Shown here one piece after another: positions 1 to 8,192 of a stretch of 64,000 bases of DNA. Source of the stretch: Bacterioplanoides sp. SCSIO 12839 (GTDB lineage Bacteria > Pseudomonadota > Gammaproteobacteria > Pseudomonadales > Oceanobacteraceae); the NCBI RefSeq assembly GCF_024397975.1, contig NZ_CP073745.1:763501-827500 (forward strand). Direction: 5' to 3'. The notes under the pieces are model-generated. The model was not told the DNA's origin. It searched no databases and saw only the letters and a list, made by a program, of their open reading frames with translations. Position 1 is the first letter of the stretch, and each line of letters starts with the position of its first letter. The position numbers and the translations under genes are program-made.

Positions 1-1
1 A

Positions 2-1345
2 GCCTATGACATTCGTGGCCGTTTAGGCGAAGAATTAAATACCGATATTGCTTATCGTATCGGGCGGGCTTATGCCCAGTTTCTGGATGCTAAAAAAGTT
101 GTGGTAGGCGGTGATGTTCGGGAAACCAGTGAAGCGCTTAAGCAAGCACTGGCACAAGGTATGACGGATGCCGGTTGCGATGTGATTGACCTGGGAATGA
201 CAGGGACTGAGCAAGTGTATTTTGCGGCATTCCATCTGGATGTGGATGGCGGTATTGAAGTGACGGCCAGTCATAACCCCATCGACTTTAATGGCATGAA
301 GCTGGTACGCCGTGGTGCTCAACCGATTAGTGGCGATACCGGGCTAAAAGATATTCAGGCATTGGCTGAATCTGGCGACTTCAACAAGGTAGAGCATAAG
401 GGGTCAGTTACCTCTCTGGATTTGATGTCAGCCTATGTTGATCACTTGCTGGGTTATGTTGACCTAAGCAATTTTAAACCGCTGAAATTAGTCGTAAATG
501 CGGGTAATGGCTCTGCCGGGCCAAGCATTGATGCCATTGAAAATGCATTGAACCAGCGTGGTGTGCCAGTTGAATTTATCAAAGTACACCATGAGCCTGA
601 TGCCAGTTTCCCACATGGTATTCCCAACCCTCTGTTACCCGAAAATCGTTCTGCCACGGCGGCTGCAGTGGTTGAGCACAAGGCCGATATGGGCATTGCC
701 TGGGATGGGGATTTTGATCGTTGTTTTTTGTTTGATGAAAACGGCGAATTCATTGAAGGTTATTACATTGTTGGTTTATTAGCCGAAGCCTTTTTGCTAA
801 AGCATCCAGGTGAAAAAATCATCCATGATCCACGTTTAACCTGGAATACTATCGATATGGTTGAGCGCAGTGGCGGTGTTGCGATTCAGAGTAAAACCGG
901 CCATGCCTTTATCAAGGAGCGGATGAGAGCTGAAAACGCCGTATACGGTGGTGAAATGAGCGCGCACCACTATTTCCGCGACTTTGCTTATTGTGATAGT
1001 GGCATGATCCCCTGGTTGTTGGTGGCTGAGCTGCTGTGTGTTCAGGGTAAGACGATGTCAGAGCTGGTTGGTGAGCGTATGGCAGCCTTCCCATGCAGTG
1101 GTGAAATTAACTATCGCGTATCGGATGTGCCAGCTGTGTTGGCGGCTGTGAAAGTGCATTTTGCTGCCAAGAATCCGGTAATAGATACCACCGATGGCCT
1201 GAGCCTTGAAATGCCCGAGTGGCGTATGAATATTCGTGCCTCGAATACCGAACCGCTGTTGCGTTTGAATATTGAAACCCGTGGAGACGCTCAACTCGTT
1301 GACGTATTGGTAGCTGATATTGAGCGGATGATTGAGTTGGTTTGA
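2..1345 (+). CDS. manB: Phosphomannomutase/phosphoglucomutase, 5' end missing
   Basis: Interconverts mannose-6-P and mannose-1-P (or the glucose equivalents), supplying GDP-mannose or UDP-glucose precursors for surface polysaccharide. The reading frame is open from the left edge and begins [13 protein letters not shown], the usual N-terminus of this family. About ten residues and the start codon therefore lie outside the window, and 447 residues are visible. Catalytic phosphoserine loop TASHNP, metal loop DGDFDR, sugar loop GEMSAHH and phosphate-binding SNTEP near the C-terminus are all intact. Resemblance to E. coli CpsG/ManB is strong. It lies at the head of the polysaccharide locus, 96 bases before a hydrolase gene. 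Substrate preference between mannose and glucose cannot be read from sequence. Confidence 0.95.
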   Translation, partial: AYDIRGRLGEELNTDIAYRIGRAYAQFLDAKKVVVGGDVRETSEALKQALAQGMTDAGCDVIDLGMTGTEQVYFAAFHLDVDGGIEVTASHNPIDFNGMKLVRRGAQPISGDTGLKDIQALAESGDFNKVEHKGSVTSLDLMSAYVDHLLGYVDLSNFKPLKLVVNAGNGSAGPSIDAIENALNQRGVPVEFIKVHHEPDASFPHGIPNPLLPENRSATAAAVVEHKADMGIAWDGDFDRCFLFDENGEFIEGYYIVGLLAEAFLLKHPGEKIIHDPRLTWNTIDMVERSGGVAIQSKTGHAFIKERMRAENAVYGGEMSAHHYFRDFAYCDSGMIPWLLVAELLCVQGKTMSELVGERMAAFPCSGEINYRVSDVPAVLAAVKVHFAAKNPVIDTTDGLSLEMPEWRMNIRASNTEPLLRLNIETRGDAQLVDVLVADIERMIELV

Positions 1346-1441
1346 TGTGCCAATACTTGGATGGAGTCAGAATCATGTGGCGCTCTATGATTAAATAGAT
1401 GCGGTGCTAGGAATAACCCACAAAAACACACGGAGGTGTTT

Positions 1442-2926
1442 ATGTATTCTATTCGTCATCATGGTGCGGTATCCGGTGTGACTGGTTCTTGCCATCAGTT
1501 AACGCTGGATTCTGGTGGTAGTGTTCTGATTGATTGTGGTTTGTTTCAGGGCGCAGAGTCGTTTGATCGTGAATCTGAAGATTCTGGCTTTGGCCAAAAG
1601 CAAATTGATTTTGATATTTCGAATGTAAAAGCGTTACTGGTAACCCATTGCCACATCGATCATGTTGGGCGTATCCCTTATTTGTTAGCCGCTGGTTTCA
1701 ACGGCCCGATTTATGCCAGCCGCGCTACTGCTGAGTTATTACCCCAGGTTATCGAAGATGCCATTAAGGTAGGCGTTTCCCGTAATCGCCAGATTATTAC
1801 TTCGGTATTACGCAGGCTTAAAAAACAGCTGGTTGCAGTAGATTATAATGACTGGCAGGCAGTGATGCCGGGTTTAAAAGCCAGGTTTAAAGTGGCGGGG
1901 CATATTCTGGGGTCGGCTTATATTGAGCTGGATGTCTTTCCGATGCAGCAGACTGCTGGCCGGCAATCGCCTGATAGAGTGATGTCAATACGGGAGCAGT
2001 CAAAACGAGTCATCTTCTCCGGTGATCTGGGGGCACCTTATTCTCCTTTATTGCCAGCTCCAAAATCGCCGTATCGTTGTGATGAGCTGATTATTGAAAG
2101 TACCTACGGTGATAGAATGCACGAAGGGCGAAAGTTACGCCGCAAGCGTTTAAAAGCCGTGGTTGAGCGGTGTTTACAGAACAAAGGTACGGTTTTAATC
2201 CCGGCGTTTTCCATTGGTCGCACTCAGGAGCTGCTGTACGAGCTGGAAGATATTATCGCCCAGACTGATCGCATTGAAGGCGATACGCTTTGGCATCATC
2301 TGGATGTCATTGTTGATTCGCCACTGGCATCCCGTTTTACCGAGCACTATCAACGTTTAAAGCATCTGTGGGATGCTGAGGCGCGGCGCAAAGTAAGCTC
2401 TGGCCGACATCCCTTATCCTTTGAAAACTTGTTAACAGTGAATACGCATCAGGAGCATACAAGGCTGGTGCAATACCTGAAAGATAGTGGTCGCCCGGCG
2501 ATTGTCATTGCTGCCAGTGGCATGTGCGCGGGGGGCCGGATGCAGAACTATTTACAACAACTGCTACCTGATGAGCGCACCGATGTGGTGTTTGTGGGGT
2601 ATCAGGCAAAAGGCACGCCCGGGCGTGATATTCAGCGCTATGGTCCTCGTTTTAGTCAGGGTAAACCACCGGGATATGTCGTCTTTGATCAGCAAGGTGG
2701 TTCTGCTGAGAAAGTCGATATACGCGCGGGTATCTATACACTCAGTGGCTATAGCGCCCATGCAGACCAGGCTGGCCTGGTCAACTTTGTTAAGCGCATG
2801 CGCCATTGGCCCAAGCATATTCGTATTGTGCATGGTGACGAGGATGCAAAGCAGCAGTTAAAGTCAGTTTATCTCCAATTGTATGATGACCATGCTCAGG
2901 ATGTGGATGTACAGATTCCGCAGTGA
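1442..2926 (+). CDS. Metallo-beta-lactamase fold hydrolase with beta-CASP and RMMBL domains
   Basis: Belongs to the beta-CASP group of zinc-dependent nucleases (Ysh1/CPSF73-like, COG1236). The zinc motif HCHIDH lies near residue 70, further ligands follow (GHILGSAYIE, FSGDLG), the beta-CASP insert follows in the middle, and the C-terminal part has ASGMCAGGR and SGYSAHADQ. Members of this family cut RNA, though bacterial ones are mostly untested. I chose ATG 1442 (494 aa) over an in-frame GTG at 1436 because GGAGG at 1432-1436 is correctly spaced for the ATG and overlaps the GTG. It sits between two sugar-nucleotide genes in the same direction, but nothing in the protein itself suggests a role in polysaccharide synthesis. 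Confidence 0.88.
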   Translation: MYSIRHHGAVSGVTGSCHQLTLDSGGSVLIDCGLFQGAESFDRESEDSGFGQKQIDFDISNVKALLVTHCHIDHVGRIPYLLAAGFNGPIYASRATAELLPQVIEDAIKVGVSRNRQIITSVLRRLKKQLVAVDYNDWQAVMPGLKARFKVAGHILGSAYIELDVFPMQQTAGRQSPDRVMSIREQSKRVIFSGDLGAPYSPLLPAPKSPYRCDELIIESTYGDRMHEGRKLRRKRLKAVVERCLQNKGTVLIPAFSIGRTQELLYELEDIIAQTDRIEGDTLWHHLDVIVDSPLASRFTEHYQRLKHLWDAEARRKVSSGRHPLSFENLLTVNTHQEHTRLVQYLKDSGRPAIVIAASGMCAGGRMQNYLQQLLPDERTDVVFVGYQAKGTPGRDIQRYGPRFSQGKPPGYVVFDQQGGSAEKVDIRAGIYTLSGYSAHADQAGLVNFVKRMRHWPKHIRIVHGDEDAKQQLKSVYLQLYDDHAQDVDVQIPQ

Positions 2927-2998
2927 TATGGTGTGCGCAGAATTTATAGTCGTGGCTGTAAAGCTACGGCGTAGGTTAAAAATTAAACAGGAAGCAAT

Positions 2999-4165
2999 AT
3001 GAAAATTACTGTTGCAGGCACAGGATACGTCGGTTTATCCAATGCGATGTTACTGGCACAACATAACGATGTCGTGGCCTTGGATATTGATGAACACAAG
3101 GTGGCTTTATTAAATGATCGCCAGTCACCGATTGTTGATAAAGAAATTGAAGAGTTTTTGGCCCGAGACGATCTCAGCTTTCATGCGACATTGGATAAAG
3201 AAGCCGCTTATAACGGCGCTGATTTTGTAATCATCGCTACCCCGACAGACTACGATGTTGAGACCAACTACTTTAACACCTCCAGTGTTGAAGCTGTGAT
3301 CAAGGATGTGATGACCTTTAACCCGAGTGCGGTGATGATCATTAAATCTACCATTCCGGTTGGCTTCACGCAGCGAATTAAGCAGGAAGTTGGCTCTGAT
3401 AATATTATCTTCTCGCCAGAATTCCTGCGAGAAGGTAAGGCCTTGTACGATAATCTGTACCCATCACGTATTATTGTGGGTGAAGACAGCGAACGTGCCC
3501 GCACATTCGCAGCTCTGCTGGCAGCTGGTGCTATTAAGCAGGACATCAATCAGCTGTTTGTGAATTCGACTGAGGCTGAAGCCGTTAAGTTATTCTCTAA
3601 CACCTACCTGGCAATGCGTGTGGCTTATTTTAATGAGCTGGACAGTTATGCCGAAGTGCACGGCTTGAACAGTCGTCAGATCATTGAAGGTGTCGGCCTG
3701 GATCCACGTATTGGTGATCATTACAACAATCCTTCATTTGGCTATGGCGGTTACTGCTTACCAAAAGATACCAAGCAGTTATTGGCAAATTTTCAGGATG
3801 TGCCGAGTAATATGGTACGCGCGATTGTCGATGCTAACACCACCCGAAAAGACTTTATTGCAGATTCAATTATTGCTCGTAACCCGAAGGTGGTAGGTAT
3901 ATATCGTTTGGTTATGAAGTCTGGTTCTGATAACTTCCGCGCATCGGCCATTCAGGGCATTATGAAACGTATTAAAGCCAAAGGCATTGATGTTGTCATT
4001 TACGAACCCACTATGTCTGAATCTGAGTTCTTCCGTTCCCGGGTTGAATCGGACTTTACTCAGTTTAAGGCAGATTGTGATGTCATTATTGCCAATCGTA
4101 TGGCTGATGAGCTGAATGACGTAGAAAGCAAAGTTTATACTCGTGATTTATTTGGCAGTGATTAA
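2999..4165 (+). CDS. ugd: UDP-glucose 6-dehydrogenase
   Basis: Oxidises UDP-glucose to UDP-glucuronate with two NAD+, giving an acidic sugar donor for exopolysaccharide. The N-terminal Rossmann motif GTGYVG is at residues 7-12. The SPEFLREG substrate loop and the catalytic cysteine in [11 protein letters not shown] (Cys253) are present. The length of 388 aa equals that of E. coli Ugd, the short form of the family. The start is supported by the purine-rich ACAGGAAG stretch just upstream. It is followed by a terminator at 4297-4323, so the downstream export genes probably have their own promoter. Confidence 0.96.
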   Translation: MKITVAGTGYVGLSNAMLLAQHNDVVALDIDEHKVALLNDRQSPIVDKEIEEFLARDDLSFHATLDKEAAYNGADFVIIATPTDYDVETNYFNTSSVEAVIKDVMTFNPSAVMIIKSTIPVGFTQRIKQEVGSDNIIFSPEFLREGKALYDNLYPSRIIVGEDSERARTFAALLAAGAIKQDINQLFVNSTEAEAVKLFSNTYLAMRVAYFNELDSYAEVHGLNSRQIIEGVGLDPRIGDHYNNPSFGYGGYCLPKDTKQLLANFQDVPSNMVRAIVDANTTRKDFIADSIIARNPKVVGIYRLVMKSGSDNFRASAIQGIMKRIKAKGIDVVIYEPTMSESEFFRSRVESDFTQFKADCDVIIANRMADELNDVESKVYTRDLFGSD

Positions 4166-4296
4166 AAAATTAATAATAATGTATTGGTTTTATGCTTTTA
4201 TAAATCTATTCTGTAAGAAAAGATGGTGCGAAATGAGATTTATAAAAAGAAAAAAGCACTAAATCATTAGTTTTCATTGTTTAGCAAATAAGTATT

Positions 4297-4323
4297 AAAA
4301 AATGGCCGTTTTGGCCATTTTTT
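4297..4323 (+). terminator. Rho-independent terminator after ugd
   Basis: AAATGGCC at 4300-4307 pairs with GGCCATTT at 4313-4320 around a GTTTT loop, followed by more T residues. An A-run precedes the stem, so it may also work in the other direction. It separates ugd from the sugar-transferase operon. Confidence 0.8.
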
Positions 4324-4483
4324 ATGCATTTAATATGACGTTTTTTTTAAATTGATATGACTTAATGCGACAGGGAGTAGTTAATTGTAAAATGATGTGA
4401 TAGCTTCCGATTTCACGGACTACATTTCCAATGTAATGGATTTGGAAGCAGACTGAAAAGTAAATCAGTCAAGGATGATTCTT
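4324..4483 (+). promoter_or_regulatory. Structured leader before the sugar-transferase gene
   Basis: The 318 bases between ugd and the next start hold no gene. After the terminator the leader contains three inverted repeats. GCTTCC (4403-4408) pairs with GGAAGC (4444-4449). Inside it, TACATT-TCC-AATGTA lies at 4421-4435. GACTGA (4451-4456) pairs with TCAGTC (4465-4470), directly beside the ribosome binding site AAGGA (4471-4475). GGA occurs repeatedly, including CAAGGATG at the ribosome binding site, which resembles a CsrA-type site. No clear sigma-70 promoter stands out. Folding and regulation are inference. Confidence 0.45.
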
Positions 4484-5887
4484 ATGACCCATCAAGGAAT
4501 GATACGCTCTAATCAGGGAAGTTTTTCTGCTGGTTATCGTCTTATAGATATGCTTATTATCATAAGCTGTTTGATCGTTTCTTCTGGTATTTATGATATC
4601 ACCGTTGATGCAGGCTATTTGTTGGTTTGTTTGTTGGGTGTTATTGGTTTCTATTTTATTGCTGAATCTTCTGGTCTGTATGGTTCCTGGCGAGCAGCTT
4701 CGTCATTGCGAATGTTCATGACAACGATCATTGCTTGGAGTGTCTGCTGTTGTTTGTTGTTACTGGTTGGTTTTTTTGCCAAGGCCAGTGTTGATTACTC
4801 GAGGTTAGTTATTGGTACTTGGATGTTATCGACCATGGTTTTGCTCTTGAGTTGGCGTTTGTTATTACAGGAAATTTTAAAAGTATTTCGAAGCCAGGGG
4901 TATAACAGTCGTCATGCTGCAGTGGTTGGCTTAAATGACAACGCAATTCGCATGAAAAGCGAGTTAATGAATAGCCCTGAGACTGGTATACGATTTGAAG
5001 GTTTTTTTGATGATCGTAGCCATCAGCGGTGTGCTTCAGATTTTCCGGATGAGCAGTTGCAAGGCACTATTGAAGATTTATTAAATCGCACTAAATCCGG
5101 TGAATTTGATCTGATCTTTATCGCTTTGCCACTCAAAGCACAAAAGCGAATTGCTCAAATTCTGGAACGTTGTGGTGATACCACTGCCAGTGTTCATCTG
5201 ATTCCCGATTTTTTCACTTATAACCTGATCAATGCTCAGCTGGGCAATGTCGGCAATGTGCAAACCATCAGTATTTACGACACCCCATTTGCGGGCTTTA
5301 ACGATATCTTGAAGCGCTTGTTTGATATCATATTTTCAAGCTGTGTTTTGATGGTGATTGCATTACCTATGCTGGTAATTGCATTGGCAGTGAAGTTAAC
5401 TTCACCTGGGCCAGTGATTTTTAAGCAATATCGCTACGGCTTAGATGGACGCAAGATTCAGGTTTGGAAATTCCGTAGCATGACAACGATGGATAATGGC
5501 AACAAAGTCGTACAGGCTCAAAAGAATGATGCTCGTATTACAGCCGTTGGAGCATTTATCCGAAAAACGTCTCTGGATGAACTGCCACAATTTATTAATG
5601 TATTACAGGGTAGAATGTCTGTGGTTGGCCCTCGACCACACGCTGTAGCACACAACGAAGAGTACCGCCGGCTTATTCCTTATTACATGTTGCGTCACAA
5701 AGTAAAACCCGGTATCACAGGTTGGGCTCAGATCAATGGCTATCGTGGTGAAACCGATACGCTGGATAAAATGGAAGGGCGTGTTGATTATGACCTGGAC
5801 TATATTCGAAACTGGTCATTACTGATGGATATTAAAATTGTATTTTTAACTTTCTTTAAAGGGTTTGTTGGCAACGATGCTCGCTGA
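4484..5887 (+). CDS. Undecaprenyl-phosphate glucose phosphotransferase (WcaJ/VpsL type)
   Basis: Starts repeat-unit assembly by moving a sugar-1-phosphate, probably glucose, from UDP-sugar to undecaprenyl phosphate at the inner membrane. The N-terminal part has four to five membrane segments, followed by a Rossmann-like domain (VVGLNDNA). From about residue 280 comes a further membrane segment and the bacterial sugar-transferase domain, with KFRSM, DELPQ, VGPRPH and KPGITGWAQ. ATG 4484 (467 aa) is preferred to ATG 4475 because AAGGA at 4471-4475 is spaced for it. It opens the export gene set, and the order resembles the vpsL-Q cluster of Vibrio as I recall it. Sugar specificity is inferred from the subfamily. 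Confidence 0.9.
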   Translation: MTHQGMIRSNQGSFSAGYRLIDMLIIISCLIVSSGIYDITVDAGYLLVCLLGVIGFYFIAESSGLYGSWRAASSLRMFMTTIIAWSVCCCLLLLVGFFAKASVDYSRLVIGTWMLSTMVLLLSWRLLLQEILKVFRSQGYNSRHAAVVGLNDNAIRMKSELMNSPETGIRFEGFFDDRSHQRCASDFPDEQLQGTIEDLLNRTKSGEFDLIFIALPLKAQKRIAQILERCGDTTASVHLIPDFFTYNLINAQLGNVGNVQTISIYDTPFAGFNDILKRLFDIIFSSCVLMVIALPMLVIALAVKLTSPGPVIFKQYRYGLDGRKIQVWKFRSMTTMDNGNKVVQAQKNDARITAVGAFIRKTSLDELPQFINVLQGRMSVVGPRPHAVAHNEEYRRLIPYYMLRHKVKPGITGWAQINGYRGETDTLDKMEGRVDYDLDYIRNWSLLMDIKIVFLTFFKGFVGNDAR

Positions 5888-5916
5888 AATTTCTGCTAAA
5901 TAGAGAAAAGCAACAG

Positions 5917-6339
5917 ATGGCTAAAGTTGCATTATGTTTGTATACCATATTCTTAATGAGCTTAAGTATAGGCAAGTCACTGGGGTATCACACCGATAGT
6001 ATTCTGGCTCTCGAGCGAGCTATGTTTGGTGACAAATGGATGCATTTTATTTTATCGATACCTTTGTCACTGATGCTGCTTGTGGTTTTGCATCAGCTAG
6101 GTAGAAAAGCTTATTCTGATGCGTTATACGCTTTACTGTTCCTGGTTCTGATTTTAGGGCTGGATGAGCTAAGTCAATTCTGGATTGGCTCAAGGCATTT
6201 TGATTGGCGGGATACATTGAGTGGAGTTGCTGGTGTAATGGCTGGCGCTTTAGTTTTTTTCTTCTGGCAAGTATTACTCCGCTTGTCATGCATTATGCGG
6301 CGTCATGGTTTGATAATAGGGAGCATCGGGAAGCGATGA
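5917..6339 (+). CDS. VanZ-like small membrane protein
   Basis: 140 aa with four predicted membrane segments. The C-terminal half carries the VanZ-like pattern: DKWMHF, then LDELSQFWIGSRHFDWRD, then a glycine-rich helix. Proteins of this type are common in polysaccharide clusters, but their biochemical role is not known. The stop codon overlaps the next start as ATGA (6336-6339), so the two are probably translationally coupled. It may match VpsQ by position and type; that comparison is from memory. Confidence 0.75.
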   Translation: MAKVALCLYTIFLMSLSIGKSLGYHTDSILALERAMFGDKWMHFILSIPLSLMLLVVLHQLGRKAYSDALYALLFLVLILGLDELSQFWIGSRHFDWRDTLSGVAGVMAGALVFFFWQVLLRLSCIMRRHGLIIGSIGKR

Positions 6340-7538
6340 TGAAACTTAACACGGGTATCACTTTTTTTATGGCGTTGATCAGTGGCTCTGTATTGGCTGT
6401 CGAGCCAATCGGCAGAAGCCTTGGTAGTGGTATTGCAGTCTACCCTGATGTTAAAGCCGAAGTTGAGCATAACGATAATATCTACTTGCTTGAAAATAAC
6501 ACAATAGACTCTGTAATTACGCGAGTCTCACCCGGAGTAACTTTTAAAGGTGACATGCCAGCGCTGCAATGGCAGGCAGGTTATCGCTTTGAACAAGCGT
6601 TTTATAGTGAAGATGGTGATGATGACTATTTTGATCAGGATCTTAATGTGGATCTTGATTATGAACTGAATAGCTATCATCAGATTGCATTTGATGCGGG
6701 TTTCCACGACGGGCATGAAGCACGGGGTGCAGGTTCTATTGAAGGCGGTTTGGCTCTGTTTCTTGAGGCTCCTGATGAGTATGATGAATACGATGCTAAT
6801 CTGGAATATAAATATGGCGCTGACGAGTCTTTGGCTGATTTTAATGCCAAGCTTGGCAGTTACCAGAAGCGCTTTGAAGACAATGAAACCCGAAATGGTA
6901 TAAACATTTCCAATGCCGATCGCGATTATGATCAATGGAATGCATTGTTAGGTATGGACTTCACTATCAGCCCGGCAACTAAAGCGGTGGTGGAACTTTC
7001 AAATACGGAAGTGAGTTATAAAGAAGACAGTGATGACTTTCGTGAAGGCGGAACTATTCGTGCATTAGCAGGTTTCCGTTGGGATATTACTGGTAAAACA
7101 ACTGGTGAAGCAAAATTTGGTACCTCAACCCGGGACTTCAAAAATGGTGATGCAGATTCTGAAACACGCTTCAGTTGGTCGGTTGATTTAACCTGGAAGC
7201 CTCAACTGCAGTCGTCCGTAGCTTTCTATTCGGCACAAAGTAACGATGAAACTTATCGTGTTGGTAACTATATAGATAACCGTTATAGCCAAATAAGCTG
7301 GGATCACAGCTTCTCTACGTTTATTGCTGCGGGTTTGGAAGGTAGCTTATCTCATGATGATTATGTGGGTTCCGAGCGTGAAGATGACATAACCTCACTA
7401 TCAGCTAGTGTAACCTATTCACCGCGTATCTGGATGGATGTGAAGGCCTCTCTGAAACATGAGAACCGTGATTCCGAAGCGGACAATCTGGATTACTCTC
7501 GTCAGGTATTCAATGTTTCTGTGACTTTAGCATTATAA
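6336..7538 (+). CDS. Outer-membrane beta-barrel protein of the polysaccharide exporter
   Basis: The N-terminus MMKLNTGITFFMALISGS ends in a signal peptide cut near VLA-VEP. The rest is acidic and made of alternating aromatic/hydrophobic strands, with many D/E/N-rich loops and a final strand ending in SVTLAL, as in large outer-membrane barrels. The start overlaps the preceding stop (ATGA), giving 400 aa; codons upstream of 6336 are open but encode no sensible signal peptide. The next gene encodes a short OPX protein without an outer-membrane helix. The pair fits the bipartite (Wzp/Wza) arrangement in which a separate barrel forms the outer-membrane pore. The barrel assignment is by pattern and the pore role is inference. 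Confidence 0.75.
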   Translation: MMKLNTGITFFMALISGSVLAVEPIGRSLGSGIAVYPDVKAEVEHNDNIYLLENNTIDSVITRVSPGVTFKGDMPALQWQAGYRFEQAFYSEDGDDDYFDQDLNVDLDYELNSYHQIAFDAGFHDGHEARGAGSIEGGLALFLEAPDEYDEYDANLEYKYGADESLADFNAKLGSYQKRFEDNETRNGINISNADRDYDQWNALLGMDFTISPATKAVVELSNTEVSYKEDSDDFREGGTIRALAGFRWDITGKTTGEAKFGTSTRDFKNGDADSETRFSWSVDLTWKPQLQSSVAFYSAQSNDETYRVGNYIDNRYSQISWDHSFSTFIAAGLEGSLSHDDYVGSEREDDITSLSASVTYSPRIWMDVKASLKHENRDSEADNLDYSRQVFNVSVTLAL

Positions 7539-7570
7539 TTTTTCTGCTTTTAACGTAATATTCAGATTCT

Positions 7571-7617
7571 GAGGGCTGGCTGCTGTAAGCCCTCTGCTCG
7601 CAGTAAGTTACAGGATG
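7571..7617 (+). promoter_or_regulatory. Hairpin plus CAGGATG over the ribosome binding site of the OPX gene
   Basis: GAGGGCT (7571-7577) pairs with AGCCCTC (7588-7594), with no T-run after it, so it is not a simple terminator. Downstream, ACAGGATGT contains the ribosome binding site AGGA (7612-7615), seven bases before the ATG at 7623. CAGGATG is the repeat found in CsrB-type loops, so CsrA/RsmA could block ribosome entry here. That regulation is inferred from the motif only. Confidence 0.4.
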
Positions 7618-7622
7618 TACTC

Positions 7623-8180
7623 ATGTCGCGCTTTTTATGTCTTCTTTTTTTCGTTGCTTTTCCTTTATTCTCTGTTGCAGAAGTTGATGCCTACCGACTT
7701 GGTGCCGGTGACCTTATAAGTATCAGTGTATACGATGAACCCGACCTCGATATTGAAATGCGCATCGGTCTATCCGGTTCTATTTCTTATCCTTTTCTGG
7801 GGGATGTTGCGGTTTCAGGCCTGAGCCCTTCAGAGCTTGAAAAAAAGCTGACCTCCGGCCTGAAAGGCCCATACTTGATTGACCCTAATATCACTGTTTC
7901 AATTATTGAATATCGTCCATTTTATGTGATTGGTGAAGTGGAAAAGCCGGGTAGTTATGCCTTTCATCCGGGTCTTACCGTTAATCGTGCTATCTCGATT
8001 GCCGGAGGCTTTACCGATCGTGCCTCTCGCTCCAGCATTTATGTGATTGATGATCAGCAGAAGTTAAAAGAACTGATGCAGCCAGACAGTGTTGAAGATG
8101 AACAAAAAAGAAAAAAAGTAAAACTGTTTGATTTTGTTCAGCCTGGCAGCGTGATCACTGTCGAGCAAAGCTTTTTCTGA
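7623..8180 (+). CDS. Short polysaccharide export (OPX/Wza-like) protein
   Basis: 185 aa. A signal peptide (cut near VAE) is followed by the Poly_export domain (YRLGAGDLISISVYDEPDL, about residues 24-100) and one SLBB domain (FYVIGEVEKPGSY onward). E. coli Wza is about twice as long. This protein lacks the C-terminal amphipathic helix that crosses the outer membrane, and no lipobox cysteine is visible. It is therefore likely a periplasmic ring working with the barrel encoded just upstream. The kinase/chain-length gene follows 12 bases later. Confidence 0.88.
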   Translation: MSRFLCLLFFVAFPLFSVAEVDAYRLGAGDLISISVYDEPDLDIEMRIGLSGSISYPFLGDVAVSGLSPSELEKKLTSGLKGPYLIDPNITVSIIEYRPFYVIGEVEKPGSYAFHPGLTVNRAISIAGGFTDRASRSSIYVIDDQQKLKELMQPDSVEDEQKRKKVKLFDFVQPGSVITVEQSFF

Positions 8181-8192
8181 GGAATATGGAAT

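Noticed and set aside
454..753. Minus-strand frame of 99 codons inside the phosphomannomutase gene
   Set aside because: It is antisense to a well-conserved gene, without a ribosome binding site or recognisable product.
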